From: Acetobacter suratthaniensis
GTDB taxonomy: Bacteria; Pseudomonadota; Alphaproteobacteria; Acetobacterales; Acetobacteraceae
NCBI RefSeq assembly: GCF_017377745.1
Contig: NZ_JAFVMG010000001.1
Location: forward strand, 248,001 to 312,000
DNA: 64,000 bases
Reading direction: 5' to 3'
Part shown: piece after piece, positions 16,995 to 25,154 of the stretch
Layout: each line of letters begins with the position of its first letter
How positions within the stretch are numbered: position 1 is the stretch's first letter
Made by a program: the position numbers and the translations under genes
The notes under the pieces: model-generated
Seen by the model: the letters and a program-made list of their open reading frames with translations, nothing else
Databases searched by the model: none
What the model was told of the DNA's origin: nothing

Positions 16995-17492
16995 TCAGGC
17001 GTGACCGGCAGCCTGCGGGAACTCGGCGCGGCGTGCCTGCCAGAGTGCCACAAAGTCGATGGGCTGCAGCACGATAGGCGGGAAACCGCCATCGCGCGTG
17101 ACATCGCTGATGATGTTGCGGGCATAGGGGAAGATCAAGCGCGGGACTTCCACCAGCAGGATCGGCTCGATCAGTTCCTGCGGCGGGTTGGTCAGGGTTA
17201 CAACGGCGGCATAAACCAGTTCGGCAATGAAAACGGTGCGGCCGGGTGCGCCACCTTCGGTTTCGGGGCTTTCCTTGGCTTCTGTCTTGATGCTCAGGAT
17301 AACCTCGTAAATCATCTGGTCGTCCTGCAGGCGGTTGGCCTGCACGTCGATATTGACGCCAATCTGGGGCTGGTTGCGCAGGGTGGCGAAAATTTCAGCG
17401 CCTGCGGGAACCTCGAAGGACAGGTCGCGCGTGTACTGCAGGTTGATGGAAAGCGGCAGTGCGGGCGGCGTGGGCTGTGCTGATTCAGACAT
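16995..17492 (-). CDS. secB: Protein-export chaperone SecB
   Basis: Tetrameric cytosolic chaperone that keeps preproteins unfolded and hands them to SecA. 165 residues, normal length. The sequence has the SecB core: QYTRDLSFEVPAGAEIF near residue 19, then VILSIKTEAKE, TVFIAELVYAAVVTL, and the conserved LLVEVPRLIFPYARNIISDVTRDGGFPPIVLQ region split across residues about 117-147. It is convergent with hemD and divergent from the Tim44-like gene, an arrangement (secB next to a Tim44-like gene) that is common in alphaproteobacteria. Confidence 0.97.
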   Translation of the reverse strand: MSESAQPTPPALPLSINLQYTRDLSFEVPAGAEIFATLRNQPQIGVNIDVQANRLQDDQMIYEVILSIKTEAKESPETEGGAPGRTVFIAELVYAAVVTLTNPPQELIEPILLVEVPRLIFPYARNIISDVTRDGGFPPIVLQPIDFVALWQARRAEFPQAAGHA

Positions 17493-17774
17493 GATCTATC
17501 GATTTTCCTGCTGTCGGCTTTTGACTCTTCTGCGGTAGCACGCCTGCGCGCCTTCGCCAACCGGGCCAGAGTATTGCGTGTCTGCGGGGGAGGTGGGGCG
17601 GCAGGCTAGGTGTCCGGATACGGGCGCTCTGTGGTTGCGTGGCACGGGTTGTCAGGTATGGTGGGGCATGCTGGCGGTGTGGGCGGCATTGTCTCCGCTC
17701 CACAGTGTGACTATGTGATAGGGATGGGCCGCGGCAATACCGCAGGGTTGAAGTGGCGGTGCCCCGTTCCAGAG

Positions 17775-18479
17775 ATGATGGTGGACACGAGACAGATGTT
17801 TTTTACTTCCGGTCATTTCCCGGTGGATCTGGTGCTTCTGGCGTTGGTTGCGGCTTTTCTGGTACTGCGCCTGCGGAGTGTGCTGGGCAAGAAGGTAGGC
17901 CTGCAGGCTCCCCCTTTGCCGATTGTGCCCCGGCCGGACATGCTGGCCCGTGTGGTGGATGCGCCGGTTGAAGCGCCCGAGCCCGCCTCGGTTGCGTGTG
18001 AAGTTCCTGGGCCGGGCACGCGGGTTGGCCAGTTGTTGCAAGCGCTGACCCAGCAGGATGCAAGCTTTTCCCCCCAGCCGTTCCTTGCCAATGTGAGCAC
18101 GGTTTTCCCGCAGGTTGTCATGGCTTATGCGGACGGAAACCGCAGTGTCCTGCAGACCTATCTGGTTCCGGCTGTCTATGAAATTTTCGATAACGCCATC
18201 AAGGCGCGTGATGAAGCCGGTGAAAAGCAGCGTACTGAAATCAAGAGCCTGCGCTCTCTCGCTATTGAGGATGTGCGGCTGAACACCCGCGAGGGTGTCA
18301 GCACGGCAATGGTTGATGTGCGTATCGTGTCTGACCAGATCAGCCTTGTGCTGGATCGCGAAGGCCAGCCTGTAACCGGTACCGATGCCGTGACCGAGTT
18401 TTCGGATCTGTGGACGTTTGAACGGGTTATGGGTGAGAGCAGCAATGGCTGGCGCCTTGCGGCGGCACGCAGTGCGTGA
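17775..18479 (+). CDS. Tim44-like domain protein (TimA type)
   Basis: About 234 residues from ATG 17775 (17778 and 17796 are alternative in-frame starts). One membrane helix near the amino end (FPVDLVLLALVAAFLVLRLRS), a Pro-rich linker, then a C-terminal Tim44/MRP-L45 domain (PF04280) with FLANVSTVFPQVVMAYADGN, LVPAVYEIFDNAIKARDEAGE and FSDLWTFERVMGESSNGWRLAA. Mitochondrial Tim44 tethers the import motor; the bacterial role is not settled but it is an inner membrane-attached protein. Its stop overlaps the GTG start of the methyltransferase gene (GTGA, 18476-18479). The region from 17493 to 17774 is a probable divergent promoter shared with secB. Confidence 0.85.
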   Translation: MMVDTRQMFFTSGHFPVDLVLLALVAAFLVLRLRSVLGKKVGLQAPPLPIVPRPDMLARVVDAPVEAPEPASVACEVPGPGTRVGQLLQALTQQDASFSPQPFLANVSTVFPQVVMAYADGNRSVLQTYLVPAVYEIFDNAIKARDEAGEKQRTEIKSLRSLAIEDVRLNTREGVSTAMVDVRIVSDQISLVLDREGQPVTGTDAVTEFSDLWTFERVMGESSNGWRLAAARSA

Positions 18480-19327
18480 AGGCTGATATACGGGCCAGTA
18501 ACGCACAGGCTGAGGCTCCCGCACGCGTCAGGCGTTACCGGGTTGGGCAGCAGCAGATTGTACTGGGCGACTGCCTGCGCGTACTCCGCCGTATGGCGGA
18601 GGGATCGGTCGATGTTATCGTGACCTCGCCCCCGTATAATATCGGGCTGTCTTACCGCAGTTACGAAGACCAGCGGGGCGAGGAAGACTATCTGGACTGG
18701 ATGGTGGCGGTAGCAGCCCAGCTTCGCCGTGTTCTGAAGCCGAACGGGTCTTTTTTTCTCAATATTTCCGGCTCATCCACCCAGCCATGGCTACCGTTTG
18801 AACTGGCGGTACGCCTGCGTGACCTGTTCGCGCTGCAAAACCATATTTCGTGGGTTAAATCCATTTCGGTCGGGCAGGATAGTTTCGGCCATTTCAAGCC
18901 CATGAACAGCCAGCGTTACCTGCATCGTGGGCATGAACATATCTTCCATTTCACGCGCGATGGTGAGGTTATGCTCGACCGGCTAGCGGCTGGCGTACCC
19001 TATAAGGACAAATCCAACATTACCCGGCGCGGGCATAGTCAGGATCGCCGCTGTCGGGGGGATGCGTGGTTTATTCCTTATGAGACAGTCAGGGGCCGGG
19101 CGGAAAAATTTGATCATCCCGGCACATTTCCCATAGCCCTGCCCGAGCAGTGCATCCTGCTGCATGGGCAACCCAACGCAGTCGTGCTCGACCCGTTCAT
19201 GGGTACGGGTACAACCCTGCTGGCAGCCCAGAAGCTGGACTGTCAGGGAACGGGGATCGAGCTTGACCCCCAGTACGTGGCCGTAGCCCGCGCCCGACTG
19301 CGGGAAAGCCGCAAGGCCGGGGCGTAA
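18476..19327 (+). CDS. Site-specific DNA methyltransferase, beta class
   Basis: 283 residues of the N6_N4_Mtase family (PF01555). The motif order is that of a beta-class enzyme: catalytic TSPPYN first (50-55) and the SAM-binding DPFMGTGTT late (239-247), with a target-recognition region between. TSPPY occurs in both N4-cytosine and N6-adenine enzymes, so the modified base cannot be read off. It lacks the roughly 80-residue C-terminal extension of CcrM. No restriction endonuclease gene is near, so it looks like an orphan enzyme. The GTG start overlaps the Tim44-like stop by 4 bases, which implies coupled translation. Confidence 0.88.
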   Translation: MKADIRASNAQAEAPARVRRYRVGQQQIVLGDCLRVLRRMAEGSVDVIVTSPPYNIGLSYRSYEDQRGEEDYLDWMVAVAAQLRRVLKPNGSFFLNISGSSTQPWLPFELAVRLRDLFALQNHISWVKSISVGQDSFGHFKPMNSQRYLHRGHEHIFHFTRDGEVMLDRLAAGVPYKDKSNITRRGHSQDRRCRGDAWFIPYETVRGRAEKFDHPGTFPIALPEQCILLHGQPNAVVLDPFMGTGTTLLAAQKLDCQGTGIELDPQYVAVARARLRESRKAGA

Positions 19328-19349
19328 CGACAGCCCTGACGAGGTAAGG

Positions 19350-21047
19350 CTACTCGGCGGCACCCACCAGAGCTGGAGCCAGTGTGGAGAGTGTCTGGCT
19401 TCCTGTATGGAACTGTCCAATCAGAGCCATAAGGTTTTCGGCTTCCGTGCCCAGACTGTTGGCTGAGGCCGTAGCCTGCTCCACCATGGCGGCATTCTGC
19501 TGGGTAACCTGATCAAGCTGGCTGACCGTTTTATTGATCTGCGCCAGACCGGTAGCCTGTTCGTTGGCGCCACCGGCAATTTCTGAAACCAGTGTGTCGA
19601 TCTGCACCACCTGTTCTGCAATGGTGTGCAAGGCCTCCCCGGTTGAACCAACCAGCGTAGCGCCCTGATCAATTTGGGCAGCGGAATTGGAAATCAGAGT
19701 GCGGATGTCTTTTGAAGCCGTTTCCGAGCGCTGGGCCAGTGTGCGCACTTCCGCCGCCACAACAGCAAAACCTTTGCCTGCCTCGCCCGCGCGGGCGGCT
19801 TCCACCCCGGCATTGAGTGCCAGCATGTTGGTCTGGAGTGCAATCTGTTCGATCATGCCTGTGATCTGGGAAATTTTTCTCGATGTTTCCTTGATCTGTG
19901 CCATGGCGTTTATGGCGTTGTTCACCACATCTGCCGCCTGTGCCGCGCTGGCCCGCACGGTGGAGGCCGCCTGTGCCGCGTGCCGTGCGCTTTCGGCGCT
20001 GTGGGTTACGGTTGTGGTGATCTGGTTCAGGGTTGAGGCGGTTTCTTCCAGACTGGCGGCCTGTATCTCGGTACGGCGCGCGAGGTCGTTGGAGGCCGCG
20101 GCGATTTCATGCGCCCCGTTACCAACCGAATCGATAGAGTTCGAGATTGTGGTGATGGTCTGCTCCAGATTTTCAATGGCCGCATTGAAATCGGTGCAAA
20201 GCGTTTGATAGGCGGGATCGGCGGCATTATCGAGCCGGTGGGAGAGAGAGCAGTGCGCCAGCTTGTCCAGACCACTGCCAATATCGGCAATGGTGCGGGT
20301 GCGTGGGGTGACATCGTTTGCGAATTTGACGACTTTGATAACCCGGTTTTTGTGATCGAAAATCGGGTTGTAGGAAGCCTGAAGCCAGACAACCTTGCCG
20401 TTTTTGCTAATCCGCTTGAACTCATCGGAAATAAACTCACCCGCTCGAATTTTTTGCCAGAAAAGCGCGTAGTCCGCAGTATCCGCCTCGCCGGGGGCGA
20501 CAAACAGGCGGTGGTGTTTGCCTATGATTTCGCTGCGGTCATAGGACATGGTTTCTAGAAACCGGTCATTGGCATCCAGAATCTGGCCTTCGGGCGTGAA
20601 TTCTATCATGGCCTGCGCGCGTGAAATGGCGGTTAGCTTACCGCGTGTTTCCGCAGCCCGGCGCGCGGCATCCGTGGTAACCGCCGCAACCTTGACCACC
20701 TTGTACACCCTGCCCAGCACATCGCTTACCGGGTTGTAGGAGGCCTGTAGCCAGATTTCCTGCCCCCCCTTGCCGATGCGGACATATTCCTGCGCATCGA
20801 ACATACCGCTGGCCAGCTTGTTCCAGAACGCCGCGTATTCGGCGGTTTTGGTATATTCAGGATCGACAAACATGCTGTGGTGCCGCCCACGGATTTCTTC
20901 CAGCCGGTAGCCGGTGGCGGCGCAGAAATTTTCGTTGGCCGTCAGGATTTTACCCTGTGGGTCGAACTCAACAATCGCAAATGAACGTTCAATGGCGGAC
21001 AGGGTCGATTTTGCGTCTGCCCATCCGCCCGGCAATGATTTCAACAT
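19350..21047 (-). CDS. Soluble methyl-accepting chemotaxis protein with two PAS domains
   Basis: 565 residues with no membrane helix. Two PAS domains in tandem (about 15-125 and 138-245), each ending in the repeated phrase WLQASYNP, suggest a shared cofactor or redox ligand as in Aer-type receptors. A coiled-coil signalling domain follows (about 290-540) with the tip IEQIALQTNMLALNAGVEAA and AGEAGKGFAVVAAEVRTLAQ. There is no C-terminal CheR-binding pentapeptide. No other chemotaxis gene lies in the window. An AAGGA ribosome binding site precedes ATG 21047. It sits head to head with the peroxidase gene, which may be relevant to oxygen or peroxide sensing. Confidence 0.92.
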   Translation of the reverse strand: MLKSLPGGWADAKSTLSAIERSFAIVEFDPQGKILTANENFCAATGYRLEEIRGRHHSMFVDPEYTKTAEYAAFWNKLASGMFDAQEYVRIGKGGQEIWLQASYNPVSDVLGRVYKVVKVAAVTTDAARRAAETRGKLTAISRAQAMIEFTPEGQILDANDRFLETMSYDRSEIIGKHHRLFVAPGEADTADYALFWQKIRAGEFISDEFKRISKNGKVVWLQASYNPIFDHKNRVIKVVKFANDVTPRTRTIADIGSGLDKLAHCSLSHRLDNAADPAYQTLCTDFNAAIENLEQTITTISNSIDSVGNGAHEIAAASNDLARRTEIQAASLEETASTLNQITTTVTHSAESARHAAQAASTVRASAAQAADVVNNAINAMAQIKETSRKISQITGMIEQIALQTNMLALNAGVEAARAGEAGKGFAVVAAEVRTLAQRSETASKDIRTLISNSAAQIDQGATLVGSTGEALHTIAEQVVQIDTLVSEIAGGANEQATGLAQINKTVSQLDQVTQQNAAMVEQATASANSLGTEAENLMALIGQFHTGSQTLSTLAPALVGAAE

Positions 21048-21470
21048 GCGATGTGGTTCCTTGGTTTAGGCGTGTACGACGGATAAAAGTGATGGTTCCC
21101 CCATCAGGATAATGGGGGTGGAATGGGCAGAAACTGGGTGGACGAGAGTCGTGCCAGTGTATTCTGGCGGCCCTGTCTGGTGGTTGGGGCTTTTTACTCA
21201 AATATCCCGAGCTGTCTAGGGTGTTGTGCTCTGTGGGTTTCTTTCGTTGGCCACATTACTTACTGGCAAAGTATTTGTTTTGAGTGCTTTGGCGGCTGGA
21301 TAGCGTGCGCATCAGCCTCGAATACTTTTATGTCAACGCTGTGTTAATATTATGCGACATGTGTTGAAGTGGTGGCGAAAATAAGGTCGAGCGGCTATTA
21401 TCGAATTGTTCAATGATTATGACCAAGATAATCGTTTTGACATTTCATTCGGCGGTCAGCACAGTCCGCC
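21048..21470. other. 423-base AT-richer region between chemoreceptor and peroxidase genes
   Basis: Divergent intergenic region. It is more AT-rich than its neighbours in 21220-21450. It contains a Fur-box-like dyad (21415-21433) and a TTGACA -35 element (21437-21442). No gene is supported. Confidence 0.6.
21415..21433. promoter_or_regulatory. Fur-box-like inverted repeat upstream of cytochrome c peroxidase
   Basis: GATTAT and ATAATC arms around a 7-base spacer make a 19-base dyad. Aligned to the classical 19-base Fur box GATAATGATAATCATTATC it matches at 13 positions. It ends four bases before a TTGACA element at 21437, where a bound repressor could block RNA polymerase. Regulation by Fur, Irr or a related protein is inferred. 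Confidence 0.45.
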
Positions 21471-22967
21471 ATGCAAGCACGGGCGGCATTAAGCACGCCG
21501 GGGACAGCGGTTTTTCAGGCCGCTGGAATAGACGAGGGAGCGCGGGTTTTGAAACGGATAATTGTTGGTCTGGTCGGAGCGGGGGTTGTGGCCTATGGCG
21601 GGGTTGTCGCCTTTCTGCAGCATTTCGATCATGAGACAGCCCCGCGTCTCACGGCGGTATCGCCCACGAACAAAGACCCCGTAGCGCTGGCGGCTTTTAA
21701 TGTCCTGAGCGATGCGCGGTGCGATTACTGCCACACAACAGGGCGGGAACTGCCGTTCTACTTCCATCTGCCGGTTGCCAATCAGTTGATGGAAAAAGAT
21801 CTGGTGCAGGGCCGCAGGCATTTCCGTATTGAACCGGTTCTGGAAGACTTCGAGAAAGGTGTGCCTCCGAGTGAGGAACAACTGTCGCGGATCGAGGAAG
21901 TGATTGTCCAGAACCGTATGCCACCCACGCTGTACCTGCTGATGCACTGGCACGCCCACCTGTCCAATGCAGACAGGCAGGCCGTTCTGACATGGGTGCG
22001 TGATACCCGTGCGCGTTACTATGCCAATACGGGTGCGGCTCCGGCCTTTACGGGTGAGCCGGTGCGGCCTGTGCCGGAGCAGGTGGCCGTAAACGACGCG
22101 CAGGTTGCGTTGGGCCGCAAACTGTTTTTCGATACCAAGCTGTCCGGTGATAACGCTTCGAGCTGCGCAAGCTGCCATGATCTGAACCGGGGCGGTGTCG
22201 ATCGCCTGAAAACCGCAACCGGCATTGGTGGACAGAAAGGGCCGATTAACGTCCCCAGCGTTTATGACGCCTACTTCAAGATTGCCCAGTTCTGGAACGG
22301 TCGTGCGCCTGATCTGGTCGCGCAGGCCGCAGGCCCTGTCATGAACCCGGTTGAAATGGGCTCGCATGATTGGGGTGCGGTCGCAGACAAGCTGAACGGC
22401 GATCCCGCATATGCTGATCTGTTCAAGGCTGCTTTCGGGCCTTCAGTGGTTATCGACCAGCAGAGCATCACCACCGCCATTGCAGAGTTTGAAAAAACCC
22501 TGATCACGCCCGATAGCCCGTTCGATGATTATCTGAAGGGCAAGAAAGACGCGATCAGCCCGCAGGCTATCCGTGGGTATGAGCGCTTCAAGGCTATTGG
22601 TTGCTCCGGCTGCCATAGCGGTATCGGGCTGGGTGGTGGCGCCTATGAAGCCATGGGTCTGGAAGGTGATTACTTCAAGGATCGTGGTGGCCCGGTGACT
22701 GATGCGGATGAAGGGCGTTACGCCGTAACACACGAGGAGGGCGACCGTTCTCGCTTCGTGGTGCCTAACCTGCGTAACATCGACCAGACCGCGCCGTATT
22801 TCCATGACGGCAGTGTGAACACACTGGAGGAGGCCGTGCGCAAGATGGCGCGTTACCAGACGCCGGACACCAACCCGTCCGATCAGGATGTGGCGGATAT
22901 TGTGGCGTTCCTCAAAACCCTGACCGGGCGTTACGATGGGCAGTCACTGGCTGATATGAAGCCCTGA
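21471..22967 (+). CDS. Tri-heme cytochrome c peroxidase (MauG/CcpA family)
   Basis: 498 residues as read from ATG 21471. Reduces hydrogen peroxide in the periplasm. Besides the two haem sites of ordinary bacterial cytochrome c peroxidase, CASCH (232-236) and CSGCH (378-382), there is a third, CDYCH (84-88), in an N-terminal domain after one membrane helix (about 29-50). This layout matches quinol peroxidases such as E. coli YhjA. The start is doubtful: a TTG at 21549 follows a GAGGGAG ribosome binding site and opens directly with KRIIVGLVGAG, while a TTGACA promoter element at 21437 would place the transcription start near 21471. The true protein may thus be 472 residues. Confidence 0.9.
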   Translation: MQARAALSTPGTAVFQAAGIDEGARVLKRIIVGLVGAGVVAYGGVVAFLQHFDHETAPRLTAVSPTNKDPVALAAFNVLSDARCDYCHTTGRELPFYFHLPVANQLMEKDLVQGRRHFRIEPVLEDFEKGVPPSEEQLSRIEEVIVQNRMPPTLYLLMHWHAHLSNADRQAVLTWVRDTRARYYANTGAAPAFTGEPVRPVPEQVAVNDAQVALGRKLFFDTKLSGDNASSCASCHDLNRGGVDRLKTATGIGGQKGPINVPSVYDAYFKIAQFWNGRAPDLVAQAAGPVMNPVEMGSHDWGAVADKLNGDPAYADLFKAAFGPSVVIDQQSITTAIAEFEKTLITPDSPFDDYLKGKKDAISPQAIRGYERFKAIGCSGCHSGIGLGGGAYEAMGLEGDYFKDRGGPVTDADEGRYAVTHEEGDRSRFVVPNLRNIDQTAPYFHDGSVNTLEEAVRKMARYQTPDTNPSDQDVADIVAFLKTLTGRYDGQSLADMKP

Positions 22968-22980
22968 TAAGGCGATGTTG

Positions 22981-23007
22981 AGGGCCGGAAGACACTCTTC
23001 CGGCCCT
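22981..23007 (+). terminator. Terminator-like hairpin after cytochrome c peroxidase
   Basis: Perfect 12-bp GC-rich stem (22981-22992 with 22996-23007) and CAC loop, 13 bases after the stop codon; followed by TTGGTCTT, a weak U-rich tail. Confidence 0.75.
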
Positions 23008-23125
23008 TTGGTCTTGAAAAACGGCTCGGCGGCGGGTGATACACTGGCTGTCCGGGCTTTTTTTGTTTGTGTCGCGCCCGGATCATTTGGCACACGAACC
23101 GGCCCGGAGCCGGGGTGGAGATAAC

Positions 23126-23803
23126 GTGGCGGGACGACGCAGGAGCTTGAGAGAGGATGAGCGGGCGCTCTGGGCGCTGGTGGCGCGGGATGTGGCGCCC
23201 CTGCGTTCTGCGCGCCGCCTGCCACCCGGTGCGGATACGCGACAGGCCGAACCGGGCCGGGACAGACCACCTCAGCATGAGGGCGGGCCATCGCTCATAA
23301 ACCGTGCGGTGCACCCCCTGCGGGCGGAAGGCACGGGTGGGGAGGACAGAGCGGCGGCCCTGTCCATGGAGCAGCTTCTGTCCATGGGGTTTTCTGGTGT
23401 GCCGGGGCCATCCGTGCGGGTGGCGCTGGTGCCGGCCTCCGCCGAGAAGATCGGCCAGCGCCAGCCCGGTGTGGATGACTATAACTGGCGGCGTTTTTCG
23501 CAAGGCGGGATGCGGGCTGACCTGCGGCTCGATCTGCACGGGATGGTGGCGCAGGATGCTTTTCGCCGGTTGATGGAGTTTCTGGATGTCGCGACCCGCC
23601 GTGGGGCGCGCTGTGTCGAAATCATTACCGGACTGGGTTCAGGGCAGGAGGGGGGTGTTCTGCGGCGTGAATTGCCCATGTGGCTTGAACGCCCGGAAAT
23701 TCGCTCCAGAATTCTGGGGTTGGCCTATCCGCATGTTGGCAACAAGGGGTCTGTGCGGGTTTTGCTCAGGTGCAGGAAAACCGGCCCTAAAGCTGGTTCT
23801 TAA
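23126..23803 (+). CDS. Smr domain protein
   Basis: 225 residues from GTG 23126, which follows a GGAG ribosome binding site; reading further upstream adds an unlikely leader. The C-terminal half is an Smr domain (PF01713), with the signature LDLHGMVAQDAFRRLMEFL and the later ITGLGSGQEGGVLRRELPMWL. The GxGxH-like catalytic area of MutS2 nucleases is altered here to GLGSGQEG. The N-terminal part is charged and Arg-rich. Free-standing Smr proteins are nucleic acid-binding or nicking proteins, some linked to ribosome rescue. In many alphaproteobacteria this gene follows the Tim44-like gene and mltA; here about 4.6 kb of other genes intervene. Confidence 0.85.
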   Translation: MAGRRRSLREDERALWALVARDVAPLRSARRLPPGADTRQAEPGRDRPPQHEGGPSLINRAVHPLRAEGTGGEDRAAALSMEQLLSMGFSGVPGPSVRVALVPASAEKIGQRQPGVDDYNWRRFSQGGMRADLRLDLHGMVAQDAFRRLMEFLDVATRRGARCVEIITGLGSGQEGGVLRRELPMWLERPEIRSRILGLAYPHVGNKGSVRVLLRCRKTGPKAGS

Positions 23804-23835
23804 GTATTTCGGAGCTGTGCTGGGGACTGAAAAAA

Positions 23836-25023
23836 TCAGCCGGGATGTGTGGGGTCGCGCCAGCGGGGCAGGTTGAGTGCTAACCAGCGGCGGATTGTCA
23901 TAATCAGGCTGACATCGGGCATGGTGTCGTTATAGAGCGCCATGCAGGTGGGGCCGGTTTTGATACTTTCGCGATTTTCTGCCGCAGCATTGCTGATAGT
24001 CGGGCGCGTTGCGCTGATTTCCGCCGCGTGGCGCCAGCGGGCAACGGCGGCAGGGGGTGTCAGCAGGGGTAGCAGCAGGGCCGTTTTGATACTGGCGGCC
24101 GTGGCCAGTGCCTGCCATGCGCTGGCCAGAGGTGTTTGCGCGATCTTGCGCCGCTCGTGTTGCAGCACGGTCATGAAACCGGGTGGCAGAGCGGGTTCTG
24201 AAACAGGCAGGGCATTGGGGGTGTTAATAAACAGCGGTACAAAGCCCTGCTTGCCCAGCGTGGCGATGCGCGCTTCGTATTCCCTGTCGAGCGGGATCTG
24301 AATGACATCCACAGTGCCTGCGTACAGGGCGTCCATAGCGCTTTCAGGCGTTGCATAGCCGCTTACGGGCAGGGGGCGCAGGCCGAGCAGATCAAGGGCG
24401 AGGAGCGTGGGCAGTTCCGGCCCTGTAGGGCGAGAGACCGCCACCCGCGCCTTGCGGTTGCCCAGCAGCGCCCCCAGAGAGAGATGCAGCGACACATGCC
24501 CGATGGTAACGGTGGGCTGGCAGGCCATGAAAACTGGTAGCCAGCGTTCATAATCGTAATGTACCCGCGCATCGCCCAGCATGGCGGCCAGCATGACCGT
24601 GCCCGGTGCCATAAGGGCGCTGGGGGCATCGGGTGCCTGTTGCTGGGCGTCAAACAGGTTGGCCCCGGTTACGCCATCCCATCCCAGAGCATGGCTGAGG
24701 GTGAACGGGCTGGGGCGTTGCAGGTTTTCTTCCAGCAGAGGTGTCAGCAGCGAGGCCCACCGACCGCTGGGTGTTTCCGGGGTGCCCGCCACGATCAGTT
24801 GTGTCAGCGATCTTGTCTGGGGGGGCAGGGAGTCGTTCAGGCTGTTTTCCGCCCGTGCCACATTGCCCGAGAGGCTGGGCGCAAGCAGGCTCACCCCAGC
24901 GCCACCTGCCAGACCACCAAGGAAAAGGCGACGGGACAAAGAGGGGGCCGCCTTTCTACCGGGAGAGAAAAAGCAGCGGGTTCCATCGGGCAAGGGCAAG
25001 CGTTTACGATCCTTTTCTGACAA
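23836..25023 (-). CDS. Tat-exported binding protein-like (TctC/Bug type, tentative)
   Basis: 395 residues, starting at TTG 25023. A twin-arginine signal (about residues 27-58) with SRRLFLGGLAGGAG and a hydrophobic run predicts folded export to the periplasm. The mature part has the feel of the tripartite tricarboxylate-type (Bug/TctC) binding proteins: an early VAGTPETPSGRWA, a central GDARVHYDYERWLPVF where Bug proteins have a similar YDPxKDFxPV phrase, and a two-lobed alpha/beta composition. The ligand is unknown and no TctA/TctB transporter genes are adjacent. The family call is by resemblance only. Confidence 0.55.
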   Translation of the reverse strand: MSEKDRKRLPLPDGTRCFFSPGRKAAPSLSRRLFLGGLAGGAGVSLLAPSLSGNVARAENSLNDSLPPQTRSLTQLIVAGTPETPSGRWASLLTPLLEENLQRPSPFTLSHALGWDGVTGANLFDAQQQAPDAPSALMAPGTVMLAAMLGDARVHYDYERWLPVFMACQPTVTIGHVSLHLSLGALLGNRKARVAVSRPTGPELPTLLALDLLGLRPLPVSGYATPESAMDALYAGTVDVIQIPLDREYEARIATLGKQGFVPLFINTPNALPVSEPALPPGFMTVLQHERRKIAQTPLASAWQALATAASIKTALLLPLLTPPAAVARWRHAAEISATRPTISNAAAENRESIKTGPTCMALYNDTMPDVSLIMTIRRWLALNLPRWRDPTHPG

Positions 25024-25154
25024 CCTGACCCATTCTAGGCCAGATTGGCGGCAGAATCACGGCAGATTTATCCACCGTGATCGTGCAGGCGCTTTTTTGG
25101 GCAGAAGGAGGGAGCCCGTCGGGTATGGTGGTGTGTGGTTTCAGGCCTGCCTGC

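Noticed and set aside
18476-19327. Methyltransferase as CcrM (GANTC, cell-cycle regulator)
   Set aside because: It has TSPPY rather than the DPPY of CcrM and lacks the C-terminal extension; CcrM is probably elsewhere in the genome.
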